This document shows positions 24,333-35,310 of a DNA stretch of 64,000 nucleotides, one piece after another (position 1 is the first letter of the stretch; each line of letters starts with the position of its first letter). The DNA comes from Byssochlamys sp. IMV 00236 (lineage: Eukaryota > Ascomycota > Eurotiomycetes > Eurotiales > Thermoascaceae), in the NCBI GenBank assembly GCA_001931875.2, contig MSJH02000827.1:248001-312000 (forward strand). Reading direction: 5' to 3'. The notes under the pieces were generated by a model, which worked only from the letters and a program-made list of their open reading frames with translations, was not told the origin of the DNA and made no database searches. The position numbers and the translations under genes were made by a program.

Positions 24333-27300
24333 AATTTTTCCCTGTATACAGGGCCTGGATGTGCATGCCATGATGACCTGAAGGACTCCCGGAGTGATAT
24401 CTCTCGTTGCAACTGACTCGCTAGTAGCTGGATCTACAAGGACTAATTCCTAATCAGTACTCGCTGTTTCCTTTGTTGGGTGGTGTTCCATTTATTTTTT
24501 TTTTGTATTCCAGTCATGATACCCCTTTTCGGGAACACGCTCTTGGACGGGTCAAAAAGGATGTCTTTTATATAATATCTCCTTTGTTTGTTTACAGGTT
24601 CCGCAGATGCGGTACTGTCCACTCGTTTACGTCCCACCATTTCGTGTGGGCGGTCAATTTCCTTTGCATGATTTCATGGATTACTGTGTGTTGAGAATGT
24701 CTCTGTGCTCGCGGCCCCCACCTGTCGTCGATTCGTCCTATCTAATTTTTCCTAAGTCTCCAAAAGGAACGATATGTATATTATGCGCCTCGACGGTTAG
24801 ACCGTTCCATTGATCCGCTGGGTGGATTCTGCGCTATCAAGATGAAGTTTTCAAGCTCTGTGCTGGTCATTTTCTCCTCTTTTCCGACAAAAGACGCCAG
24901 AGATATACTACGATACCACCGCCACAATATACCTGGACAAGACCGCATGCAGAATCTGCAGGGTTGCTCTCTGACCATGGTGGGACCTCGTCGCTATTTC
25001 CCGCGACGATACATATATCGTTTTGTGAATGGCATTAGGGCTGGCGACGTGAGACAGGCCAGATGGGTTGCCACAAGCCAGAAAGTCACTAGCATCGTAA
25101 GTTTTCCAAAAGATTCTGCCCGCGGAAATAAACATAGGCCTGCTTGGCGATAGACGCAACCAAGGGGCCAGATGAATGTCGGGGAGGCCGGTAGCACAGC
25201 ATATATGACCGAGTCGTCGGGTTCGACAGCATCAGCGGCCGGGGTTTCCAGATTGGTTCGTTCGCTACTGAGCAACCTGCAGATTATCATTCAGCTGTCC
25301 TCGAAGAGCCACCTTCGGGATTGTCCTGTGTGATCTGATACCTGAGCGATTTCGCCGCAATTGGGCAGAAAGATGTCGAGTCTTGTGACGTAGAGCACTG
25401 AGAGCAAATCAGACCTTGTCCTAGGAAGGTGAGATGAGACGCTTGAGTGGAACTTTATGTTATTCGAGAGACAGGTGATTCGACTTGATTTTGACCTAGG
25501 CAAGAGCGAAGCCTCTATCTATCTAGATACAGTTCTGGTTGTTATCCACGATCCGAGGAACCGACCTGTCGATCCCGACCCCGGGACCTGGCAGAAGACC
25601 GTGACACAAGACTCCGCAGGACTGTTACACACAGGATGGACGAAAAGATACAATCGGGAGAATCTCATTAATTATTTCTGTATCATGTCACCGTTACACG
25701 CGCTAATTCCGCACGGAGAAATCTGACAGCTCGCATGCCATGTACGGGGTTGGAAAGCAGCAGTAAGTCAGCCTTTCTTGTGCTATCGCAGCAGTACGCA
25801 AGGCTCTGGAGACGATGCGTTACAGGAGTACAAAGTTCACTCCAGCCATGTTGCAACCACCAACGTGACTAGACCAAGCGAACGGTTCTATGATACCCGC
25901 ATTGTATGCGTGCTACTTATCAGGATATTTGTCCGGTATACGAAGTACTCCGTACTCCGTACCCGTACATGGTTCGGGAGTCCCACAAAGCCTCGCTCTG
26001 CGCGAAGCTGCGATAGAGGAATCAAGTTATCAACAGACTCAATTTCAACTAGAATCAGTGCTCCACATGGTAATTGGCGCGTTTCAAGACTTAAGACACA
26101 TGTTGTCGGGTAGATCTCCCGAGGCTCCGTCACATTATGATCGTCCGATATGCGGCCCCTGATTCAGATTCGGTCGAACAAGTAATAACGCTTTAAAAGG
26201 TATGATTCGCGAAGGTACGGAGTACGGATAAGATGAAAGGGAAGATCCACAGAAGCGTTCGAAAGTTCGCCGTGAAACATCTTCCACAGCGATCTGGAAT
26301 GGTTTCTCGGCGTCTAGATAGTCCCCACGGCCGCCTCGACTATCTAAACTACATCCAACAAAATCCCTGCAGAATAGAAGGTATGGGTTACGTCAAGCCA
26401 CGAGATTCTCGTAGCATAGTGACATATTCTAATAATAAGGCTCCCTCGAGTTTCCGACTGCGAGACATCCGTCCATTGTAATGTAACTACGGAGTAATCC
26501 GTTACAGAGCCGCAGGGAGAGACTCGGGTGACCTTGCACATCATGTGCCAGATCGTGAACTGCTCGCGCGATGTCACGGTATGCTGAGACTTGTCGTATT
26601 AATAATAGATAGTATATGTATGCTGATGTGGTCCCAGCACAACATGTGTTCCTTACTGCGATACAGGTTAGACTTACCGGGGGATGGAACTTTACATTAA
26701 TAGATGAGCACACAAGAGCGTACAGAGCCGCTCCTACATGCTCGGGTGATTCTATTCATAAGCACGAAACCATCTCACCTGCGAGTTAGATCTCTTACTT
26801 TTACCGCTTATCCGAACAGCGGGAAGTGCATTTTTGTTCCATATTACACAAGAGAAAAACGCATCGGTCCCCAAAAGTAGTAAAAAAATTCTCATTCCAT
26901 TCAAAGATACCCAGGAAGTCAGACGACTATACGGACATAATCAATAGATCCCACTATGTTGCTTCGGGACAAAGCAAGGGACAGCAGAAGATCAAACAAA
27001 ACCAGCCGAGCAACATGCAACAGTTAATACCTGAATGAAGTCAACAGAAAACTTCCAGAAAAAAATGCCAATCTCTCAAGATCTCAACTGCATGTTCCAT
27101 TCTGTCCGGGGAGACGGAGAGTATGTTAGTTAGCCGGGCCTGCCTGGATGAGGGCATCACGATCTAGACCAGAACGAAAACAAGATAAAAAAATTAGGCT
27201 AGATAAAAACAAAACCAAAAAAGAAAGCGTAACTTACTTAGTCCCCCTGGTCCATGCTTATTTTTACCTTTTTTCCCTTCCTTCTCTTGCGTTCTTCTAA

Positions 27301-28694
27301 CCTTCTGACCATTTTCCTTTTTCGCGCTGTTCCTCCGATCGGACATAATACTCAATTCGATATAGATTCGTCGATCATTTTGAACCGGCAACTTCCGCCA
27401 GAAAAGCGCACTCTAGATACCCCCTCTCAAAACTTAATTGTCCCCAGGGGTGTTCTAGAAAAAAAAAAGGCTTCGGATTCGAGAAATCACGAGTCAGATA
27501 AGGAATATTTTTAGTGCGTAGTCTAACTACTCTGTCATGGAAGGATTATATAATTAGAGCCGCCATCAATTCTCGATCGTCACGCATGCATAACCGGGAT
27601 ACCTTGAATCTCGATTATATCGAATCATAACGTGCTGATTTCACAATTACGCAGCTTATGCCATGTTCTATTATTAACTACTACTATCTCCGTTCGGAGT
27701 CCACGCACGCTTGCTTTAATAATATACCGTACACGGTACATATGTACACGCCGTGCTCTCATGCATGTATGTATGATTTACATGTAACTAGAGTACTAAC
27801 TATTAGTTAACTAGTAGATAGATCCAGATATGCCATCCACCGTTGCATATCTATTCCGATACGGTACGACGCGACATCGTACGGCCACGCAGTGCGACCT
27901 CGTCACATGTTTCGGAGTCTCCGCGCCTCGGGAGTTGAGGCTATCAGGTATTCTCGAGGTCTGAGATTTGAGAGTTTGATGAGGAGAGCATGTGAAGAGA
28001 AATACTGATTTTTCTTTTCTTTCCTGCATCTACTATCCTCGAGAGGTCGTATAGTGGTGTTCTTGTTCCGATTTCTATTTGTTTGATTTCTGTCCAGTTT
28101 GATATAATTACTTAGGTCTCTTTGCTTCGCTATGCGTGCTGCAGGATGTGGGTTTGTAGCTATACTGGCGGTTTTTATAGAAAGTGGCTCCAGCCCGATT
28201 GCTCTTCGGCCTCTAATTTTGATCCATCAGACACAATTTTTTTTTTTTTTCATATACGGCTTAGTGGTTGTTCGTTCTGCAACGAGATATTAGGGACTGC
28301 TAAGGTAATGCATGGTTCAAGAAGCTCTTTCTCCTATACTCGGGTCAGATAGAGCCAGTCCTAAAAAACAGAAATCCTTCATGACAGTCGACCATGACCG
28401 TACAAAGCCCACAACTGGATACTTCACTATGGTCAAGGTTCTCATTGCTGATAGTAATAAAAAAGGTCATTAGAAAAGCTGTAGTGAAAGAAGGTGCAAA
28501 ACTGGAAAGGCCTTTTCCTTTCCCGCAGCGATAATGGAGCCGTGAAAGGATACCGATTCCCTATGCAGAGATAATTATGAATAATCCAGATGTGAAGGAT
28601 TGCTTGTGGAGATAGCAAAGGCTTGATTATCCATATTCATGCATAAATAGGTGATAGAGCCAGGTAGTTTCAGATAGCTCAGCATCTTCCTTTG
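24333..28694. other. 4.4-kb region with no recognisable gene
   Basis: Short open frames at 24842-25153 (+), 24994-25290 (-), 25778-26113 (+) and 26233-26481 (+) have no recognised family. A small basic frame on the minus strand begins at the ATG near 27345 (MSDRRNSAKKENGQK) and runs to a GTAAGT-like donor near 27233. It could be the first exon of a tiny gene, but no acceptor or second exon is convincing. TACTCCGTAC-type motifs recur at about 25945-25965, 26213-26228 and 26483-26503. From about 26.6 kb rightward the sequence becomes more AT-rich towards the degenerate helicase locus. Confidence 0.4.
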
Positions 28695-29045
28695 CTTCCG
28701 TGGCCAGATCTTTGTCATATTTCACTTGCCTCTGATTCCCTGAAATCCAAACTGTAGGGAATTGCCATCTTTTTTTTTTAATTTCTATACTTCACTCCTC
28801 TCTTATTCCCTTCTTCTTCCCCGCTTTATTCTCCAAAGTCGTTGATATTTAATACCCTTGGCTTCCCCCCTCCCTCTCTCTCTCTTCTCATTCCTCCTCT
28901 CTATAATCTCCAGCTACAGAGAATAGGGGAGGCCCTCACGGCCCTACCTTATTTGAAATAGCTACAAAGGTATATATAAAGCCATGCCTCAATAGCGCCA
29001 TCCTTATAGACTGTTTCCTCTCCACTCCACATCAATATAATTGAC

Positions 29046-29240
29046 AAACCACCTGCGGTGATCGATTTTTTTCCAGGAACTTAGGCAATAACCTAAGCTG
29101 GTACAATAAGCAATGGAATGTTCCTCCAGATCTCTTCGCACAGAATATAACAGGAAACGTCTTCAACAACATCGACGTGGAAGAGTCGCCTCCCACACCA
29201 CGGGTTCCAAACCTTCAGATGGTCTGTGGGACTGTATACT
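29046..29240 (+). pseudogene. Remnant: N-terminus of UPF1-like helicase-family gene (left arm)
   Basis: The reading NLSWYNKQWNVPPDLFAQN is the counterpart of the intact start of the minus-strand copy at 33427. Here the initiating ATG is TTG and small changes alter the frame after about 25 codons. The match ends at about 29240, where the coiled-coil module begins in the same direction. Confidence 0.65.
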
Positions 29241-29657
29241 ATGGAGAAGAAGAAAAATGACTTGGAGCACGCCGAAGTCAATATTGAGAAAGAGATAAAT
29301 GACTTGAAATATAGTAAAGTCGAACACGAAGAGTTCCAAGAACATAATATACTGATCTCTAAGCTCAGGATGGATCGTGAGAAGTTATGGGCAATTCGAG
29401 AAAGAATTATTGATACATTCATTCAAAACGGACCATTTGAAAACACATCCGATGGAGCTTCTAAGTGCCGGGTCAAGAAAGCGAACTGGCTTTCATATCA
29501 AGGGCATGCAGTAACGGATGCTCTGATGTTTGCAGAAAGAAGGCGGAAAAGGTTCCTCTTGGCTTTCAATTATCTGGTGATTTGCAAAATCGGGTATTGC
29601 TCCAAGGCCACAGTAAGAGATTCTATGATAACCACTTTAGAGGTGCTTTCTGACTAA
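29241..29657 (+). CDS. Coiled-coil hypothetical protein, copy 1 of three (possibly a pseudogene)
   Basis: An open frame of 138 aa from ATG at 29241 (MEKKKNDLEHAEV). It has a charged heptad-like helix (about residues 1-60), then MDREKLWAIRERIIDTF, then KKANWLSYQGHAVTDALMF. Two further copies of this module lie at 31482-31765 (+) and 34960-35310 (-). The motif resembles a widespread fungal family of unknown function, with a helix followed by an AHGGDAVxDALLY-type sequence (from memory; not checked). After the motif this copy drifts into sequence with no counterpart in the others, so the C-terminus may be out of frame. Copies 2 and 3 have stops where this one is open. Confidence 0.5.
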   Translation: MEKKKNDLEHAEVNIEKEINDLKYSKVEHEEFQEHNILISKLRMDREKLWAIRERIIDTFIQNGPFENTSDGASKCRVKKANWLSYQGHAVTDALMFAERRRKRFLLAFNYLVICKIGYCSKATVRDSMITTLEVLSD

Positions 29658-29769
29658 TTTCCAACTGCTCAGAAGAGATATAGCGCCACAGACAATCTAC
29701 GAACGCATATAGAGATACACGAAGGATCCCACTTCCTAAAACCGAAATCACGACAATGCATCAACCTCC

Positions 29770-30064
29770 AAAATAAGACACAGCCTCGGCGTCTGGAATC
29801 TGCGGGATATATCCTCAAATTGGCTGGTTGGGCATATTTTAGAAATCCAAATCCAGTAAACAAGCAGATTCATACTGCAATCCGCTATGCTATGTATGGC
29901 AACCGTGATTATAATATACCTACTCGGCCCAAGTGGTCAAGAACATGGCAAAGTCTCTGCCAGGCATACTCAAGGTACGAGACTCAACTGCGGCGAAGGC
30001 GGGCACCCTGCGCACCTTCCATTCTCACTGTTGATTATGACCAATGCTGTTATCTGTGTGACTG
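29770..30064 (+). pseudogene. Fragment of UPF1-like helicase (LAGWA block)
   Basis: PRRLESAGYILKLAGWAYF and HTAIRYAMYGNRDYNIP match the minus-strand copy near 31930-32090 (PRRLESVGRILKLAGWATF, RTAIRYAMYGSRDHNIP). No start codon or flanking exons are in frame. The stretch near 29990-30064 also matches the reverse strand near 36235-36310. Confidence 0.65.
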
Positions 30065-30104
30065 AGCCCAATGAATACTTAAGAAACCTCCTCCCTCCTT
30101 CATC

Positions 30105-30250
30105 GAGTGAGTCCCCTTTATCCACTGCAAGATTGTCCGCTGATATTCTTTAGCTGGGGTCAGCCAGCCTTAAGGCAGCTCCTCAACACCCTCTCATCGA
30201 CTGCAAGACATCCGTTGGTGTTCCTTAGCTTGGGTCAGATAGCCTTCGCA
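30105..30250 (+). repeat. Degenerate tandem duplication of about 70-75 bp
   Basis: Two successive blocks share the order CACTGCAAGA / CCGCTGATATTCTTTAGCT / GGGTCAGCCAGCCTT and GACTGCAAGA / CCGTTGGTGTTCCTTAGCT / GGGTCAGATAGCCTT. It lies between two helicase fragments. Confidence 0.65.
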
Positions 30251-30342
30251 GTTCTCTAGCACGTCCACCTTGCTTGATACCAGCACGTTTACCTTGACAC
30301 TATCACGCCTATCTTCATATCGTTGCTCCTCTCACAGAAAGG

Positions 30343-31440
30343 ATGGCTTGTTCTATGATTGCGCTCTTCCACAACGATATCACCAAGGCCCTGGCTGTTC
30401 TAAACAGCGACGAGGTTGTGAGGATGGATCAGGTACGCAGTGACTTGCAAAGGAACTAACATTTACTAATTCATGATAGTTGCACGCCTCCGAGTACAAC
30501 TTTTGGAACTTACTGCGGTGTTATTACATCCTGACAGAGGCGGCTCCTCAACGTTCCAAAAAAATCTCCATTACATACCTAATCAATGGGAAGAAAGAAG
30601 CGCGGTGCTAGCGCTAGGCACCGCAAGGCCTTATCGGAGGTGCCCAACTTCCAGATAGGCACTGATGAGCTTCGCCATAGTGGCAGGATACTTGATCCAC
30701 GACAAAAGAAACGTTTTATGGAAGAACGTCAAACTCTAATCTCGAAGGTCATGGAAAATGCCAATATCGCAATTACGACTGTTATGAACATAGCAGAGTT
30801 AGTTGATTGTCGTTTTGAACCAGATGCAATCATATTCGACGAGGCAAGCTTCTACCGGGATCCTGAAATCTAATACGCCGTGACTTAACTATTATCGGCT
30901 AATTGGGTCGTCATGGTCGGCGATTATAAACAACTGTCCCCCCCGGCTTTCACTGATGAAGGCAGGGGGATGTAGGGAGAATCTGCTTTCGAGCGGATAG
31001 TGAAGAAGGATTATCCTAAAACACTACTTAACGTCCAGTACCGCTCCCATGAGATACTCTACCGTCTAATATCCGAGATCTTCTATGAGAATGCGGTCCG
31101 CAGTGATCGAGTTCGGCCCCAGATGAATGGCGTACTGTTGCAAAACGGTGGCTTCGAGGTCACCCACATGCGGACAACGTGGGCTATCCACAGCGAAGTC
31201 GCTTTCCTCTATTATCGCGGAGAAATAATCCTGGACGACTCTCATTCCATTATGAACCCCGGAGAAGCAATGTTGGCTACACAAATCGCTGCGGAACTGT
31301 TCGGCCTCGGTGTCAGGGATGTTCTGATCATGTCTCCGATGAACCAGACTGTAAGTATTAGCTACTATTCCAAAAGCGATCATCTGCTCAGGCATCCACT
31401 TAAACATGGTATCTTCTAGGTCGATGTAATCGCATATTAG
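30343..31440 (+). pseudogene. UPF1-like SF1 helicase, C-terminal half, broken
   Basis: Readable parts are MACSMIALFHNDITKAL from ATG 30343, an intron at 30433-30479, LHASEYNFWNLLRCYYILTE, a frameshift at about 30595, ASARHRKALSEVPNFQ, Walker B PDAIIFDEAS, motif III VVMVGDYKQLSPPAF, QYRSHEILYRLISEIFYENA, and GLGVRDVLIMSPMNQT ending at a GTAAGT donor (31351; acceptor 31419). In-frame stops lie at 30871 (TAA), 30886 (TAA), 30973 (TAG) and 31438 (TAG). Reading CAA/CAG at the first three restores Gln. Walker A and the N-terminal half are missing here. The N-terminal half lies on the other strand at 31786-33427. UPF1-type helicases act on RNA in nonsense-mediated decay and silencing; this copy cannot make an enzyme. 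Confidence 0.8.
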
Positions 31441-31481
31441 ACAATTGCAAGCAAAGACGAACCTAAGCTGAAGAGGCAAAA

Positions 31482-31785
31482 ATGAAAATCGAGCATGCAA
31501 TGACGACGGCAACCTTCGAGACCGCTGGCGATCCCCAGTTGTTTGGAAACGATACCGGCCGGGACCTTTTCAAAAGGCTGTCCGCCATGGAGAACAAAAT
31601 CAACGACTTGGAGCGTACAAATGTCAAACGTGAAGAGTTCCAAGAACAGAGCAGCTTAATTTTTAACCTCAAAATGGACCGGGAAAAGTTATAGGCGATT
31701 TAAGAAAGAACTATTGATATATTCAAGAGAGATGATTTAAAAACATCCGACCATAAAGCTGCGATAGGAATCCCCTATGGTGAGA
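31482..31785 (+). pseudogene. Coiled-coil hypothetical protein, copy 2, truncated
   Basis: Reads MTTATFETAGDPQLFGN, then GRDLFKRLSAMENKINDLER and VKREEFQEQS, then MDREKL followed by TAG (31692) and TAA two codons later, where copy 1 reads LWAIRER. It ends near 31765-31785 at an abrupt junction with the oppositely oriented helicase half. The TGG-to-TAG change is a G-to-A transition in a TpG context. Confidence 0.7.
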
Positions 31786-33427
31786 GCTGAGCGAATTGCA
31801 TCCACTTGTTGATGATTCCATTTCTGAGTAATTCCGTGTACGAAGACGTCGGCCGACTGATCAAGATGTCCATCACGTGGATGAAGCTTGATAAAATTGT
31901 TATCATGACCGAGTAGCAACCTCTTGAGTTTGTTGTCCCTGGGTATATTATGATCACGGCTGCCATACATAGCATAGCGGATTGCAGTACGAATCTGCTT
32001 GTATAGCGTATTTGGATTTCCAAAAGTTGCCCAACCAGCCAATTTGAGGATACGTCCCACAGATTCCAGACGCCGAGGCTGTCTGATTCTGATACATATC
32101 ATATTCGCTGGTAGCTTTATCTCATCTGGAACCTTCGGGGATGCTACCACGACTCCAGTCCACCTGTTCTCATCGCTCACTTGAACATTTGATAAGGTGG
32201 ATTCCTGAAGCTGGGATGCACATCTTCCTTCTGCGATAACGACCGGGGTCCCTGGTTCCGGGAGAGGAAGCACCTGTTCATCATCCGCAGAGTCACTGGT
32301 GACATCAACTCCCAGAACTCCATAGAAATATTCATCTATGACAGGCGTTTGGGTTCCGTGGACCAAGGAAACTGGCCATAGATCGAATTCGTAATAACGA
32401 TTGAACGATTTGACATAGTTTCGTTGTCGATAGTTAGCCTCTCGAAGAAGGCCGATTGTTTTGATAGCTTCATACTCCCTCTCGTTGATGAATGTGACAG
32501 GAGCATTCGGTGTAAAACTGAGTATCTGTTGTGGAGTATCGAATTTCGGTGGTTGGTTTGGCCAGCCCATTTGTCGCATGCGATGGTGAAGTTGAATATT
32601 ATTATCTGCCAATGTGGGGATGTCTCAGATCACTCCAAATTCCCCCGTGTGCACATCGTACGTACAGTCGTAGAGAGGATACGGGGGCAGCGTTCTCTGG
32701 GGCATTTCAGACATCAATCTCCAATTGTCGTACAACCCAGCACGAGCTCGTGTCCTCAGATGGACAGATCTCTCGCTTCGAGTAAGACCTCTCAGGAGGT
32801 TCAGAGTTTGTATTTGGCTTTCGTGAAATCCAGATAATGCCGTCTCTGGCACGTCGAAACCGTAGCATATGGGAGAGGCGTAATGGAACCAGTTGTCTGA
32901 TAGCAATCCCCATTTATTTGCGCTTGACATGCTTGGGCACTTTGAGCTATGTGCTGTACGGACGCAAAGGTCACACTGGTTAGCCTTGAAGAAAATGCAA
33001 TTGACGGGTTGGGTGATTCCTTCGTAGCTGGGTTTCTCTTGTTATCAAAGCCCTGAGGATCTCAAGCTGTCCAAACCAAGGAGAAAGAGAGATTACGCCT
33101 TTCGTCATTCGGGTGTTTCAGTTGAAGTGATACGTGAAAATGAGGAATCTCGGTCCCGCCGCGGATTGAGAATCTCAAAGTAGCATCCGAGGTTGAAGGA
33201 ATGAGTAGCCTTTCAGAAAGGTCTGGACCCCCGTAATTGAGCACACAGACCATCTCTTCACTGAAAGCTTGGAAGCCGTGGAGGGTGAGTTTTCCACCTC
33301 GATGTTGTTGAAGACGTTTCCTGTTTTTCGTGAAGAGATCTGGAGGAACATTCCATTGCATGTTGTACCAGTTTAGGTTATGTCTGATTTCTTTGGAGAA
33401 ATCGATCACCGCAGGTGGTTTGTCCAT
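31786..33427 (-). pseudogene. UPF1-like helicase-family gene, N-terminal half, truncated
   Basis: Starts with ATG at 33427 (MDKPPAVIDFSKEIRHNL). The frame is open for 121 codons to 33062. Further open blocks run 32930-32625 and about 32612-31786. The last contains INEREYEAIKTIGLL, RQPRRLESVGRILKLAGW and WNHQQVDAIRSAL. The final one is the glutamine motif that precedes Walker A in SF1 helicases. It then meets the inverted coiled-coil copy 2 before any Walker A. I could not join the three blocks by convincing introns, so it may be an incomplete but once-functional gene. The second half resembles the missing N-terminal part of the plus-strand fragment at 30343. Confidence 0.65.
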
Positions 33428-33640
33428 TATGTTGATGGAGTGGAGAGGAAACAGTCCAAGATTGTAGAGGGGAGGAATGAGAAGAGAGGGAGGGGGGCGC
33501 CAAGGCTATTAAATATCACCAACTTTGGAGAATAAAGCGGGGAAGAAGAAGGGAATAAGGGAGAAGTTGAAAAAGATGACAATTCCCTACAGTTGGGATT
33601 TCAGGGAATTCGAGGCAAGTGAAATATGGCCAAGATCTGG

Positions 33641-34663
33641 CCAGGGAAGCAAAGATATCGGGAGAGCGTTTTATACGGGAATAGGATCTTGATTGCTTGA
33701 AGAATTAGATGATACTGGAATCTATCAGCTATTTAATTATGCCTATAGAGTCTATTCTGAATGCCTTTATCACTGCCTTTATCCATCGTTACTTCGCTCA
33801 GTGGGCTCAGATGAAGTACATAACCGCCTTCCCTTTTAGGAGCAACACAATCGAATCTGCTAGTCAGATGTAGTGAGCGCATAATCGATCGTAGGATTCT
33901 CAGCCCCAGTATCTATCTAGTCTACCAGACTATGTATAACATCTACAGCACTCTGCTATATCAACATAGTTTACCTTTTCCAGTTTAGCTTTCTGTATAT
34001 CCCGACAAACGCATACGCATTATCCAGTATTCTTTCCATTGCTTCCAAAAAACCGCCGTCAGGTTAAATAACACTCGGTCTATTATTTGAGAATCGAATT
34101 GAAGGGAAGCAGAACCATATGCAGGGCTGTACATATTGTAAAGATATTGAGCTAGGCTTCACGTTATAGAACGTAGAATCTTATTGTTGTTGACATTAAA
34201 GCAGCGCATTCGGCCGGCATGGTGAGCTTTAGTGGTTCAAATGAGGAAGATCTCTCGGGTGCTGCTCGCAATATGCTCCCTTCTAATAATGATGGTATGA
34301 TATTATTGCGCCTACCTCGCCTGTGAAGTGGAAGCATCCGCATTTCGACACTTCGAGGGTCCATATTGCGCAAGTTATAATAGAGACCGCCGCCTTTTTT
34401 TTCCACAAGTAAAACCCACTAGAGTCATTCGTATGAGTAATAGTTTGAATCGATTTCTATTCATGACGAATTCTAAATATGCATTATTCTTTTAAAGTTT
34501 CCCAGAACTCACTAGCAGAGCAACCAGCTGCTCCGTCGTATAAGACACCAGATCTATCTTTTCAATAAGATCAATAAGTCTTTCAAAGACTGCAGATCTC
34601 TCATAACTCATAGTATCCCAGTTTCAACGTCTTGTGGCGGTATGATTAAGTATATTAATGCAA
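33641..34663. other. AT-rich spacer inside the degenerate locus
   Basis: About 1 kb, AT-rich, with no open frame longer than about 80 codons and no similarity that I could see to the neighbouring helicase copies. Confidence 0.5.
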
Positions 34664-35310
34664 TCAGGACAGGCAGAATCTAGGATTCATTAATAATAAT
34701 ATATAAATACTGGAAGAATCAACATACCAAGGCCTATCACCTTCTGAGGAGACAGTCCATAAAGAAGTTTGAAGCATCCTTTGGAATAACGAGACCTTCT
34801 CGGAAGAGTAGGCTTTGTTCATATTCCAGGATGTAACAGTCGGCGGCAGTTGCGCGATATTACCGCTCAAGATAACTTTCCTGGGGGTTGGGATATAACG
34901 CGAGATGGCGTTGAGACAGGTGCTCGTCAATAACCTTCCTAAAAACAGAGCCAACTGTCCAAACTCTCTTTCTGTAAACATCAAAGCATCCGTCACTGCA
35001 TCCCCTTGGTGTACAAGCCAGTTCGCTTTCTTGATCCGGCGCTTAGAAGCTTTGTCGGATGTTTTCAAATAGTCTCTCTTGAATGTATCAATAGTTCTTT
35101 CTCGAATCGCCTATAACTTGTCCCGATCCTGAGGTTAGAAATCAATCTACTCTGTTCTTGGAACTGTTCGCGTTTGACATTTGTACGCTCCAAGTCGTTG
35201 ATTTTGTTCTCTATGGCGGACAGCCTTTTGAAAAGGTCCCGGCCGGAGCCTACAACTAGCCAATCTACTGCTCTGGTATCTGCTGCCACGCAGACTAGCG
35301 AAGACAAGCC
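34664..35310 (-). pseudogene. Coiled-coil protein copy 3 followed by a UPF1-like helicase fragment
   Basis: Minus-strand reading: SGRDLFKRLSAIENKINDLER and VKREQFQEQSRLISNLR, a frameshift and TAG where copy 1 has LWAIRE, then KTSDKASKRRIKKANW and HQGDAVTDALMFTE. In the same frame this runs into a helicase-like segment, GQLALFLGRLLTSTCL, PRKVILSGNIAQLPPTV (motif III) and SSEKVSLFQRML. This last part is a different paralogue from the DYKQLSPP copy at 30.9 kb. It ends at 34664 without motifs IV-VI. Confidence 0.7.

Larger units (their letters stand above)
28695..33640. repeat. Imperfect inverted repeat: helicase 5' flank and first exon, two arms
   Basis: The plus-strand segment about 28695-29240 matches the reverse complement of about 33640-33230. 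The match covers non-coding flank (a shared TTTGCTTCC.TGGCCAGATCTT block, a pyrimidine tract and GACTGTTTCCTCTCCACTCC) and the start of the same reading frame (NLSWYNKQWNVPPDLF versus NLNWYNMQWNVPPDLF). Similarity stops beyond these limits. The start codon is ATG in the right arm and TTG in the left arm. Confidence 0.82.

Noticed and set aside
27233..27345. Small Lys-rich frame MSDRRNSAKKENGQK.. on the minus strand
   Set aside because: It has a plausible donor but no convincing acceptor or second exon. Low-complexity basic reading in AT-rich DNA is expected by chance.
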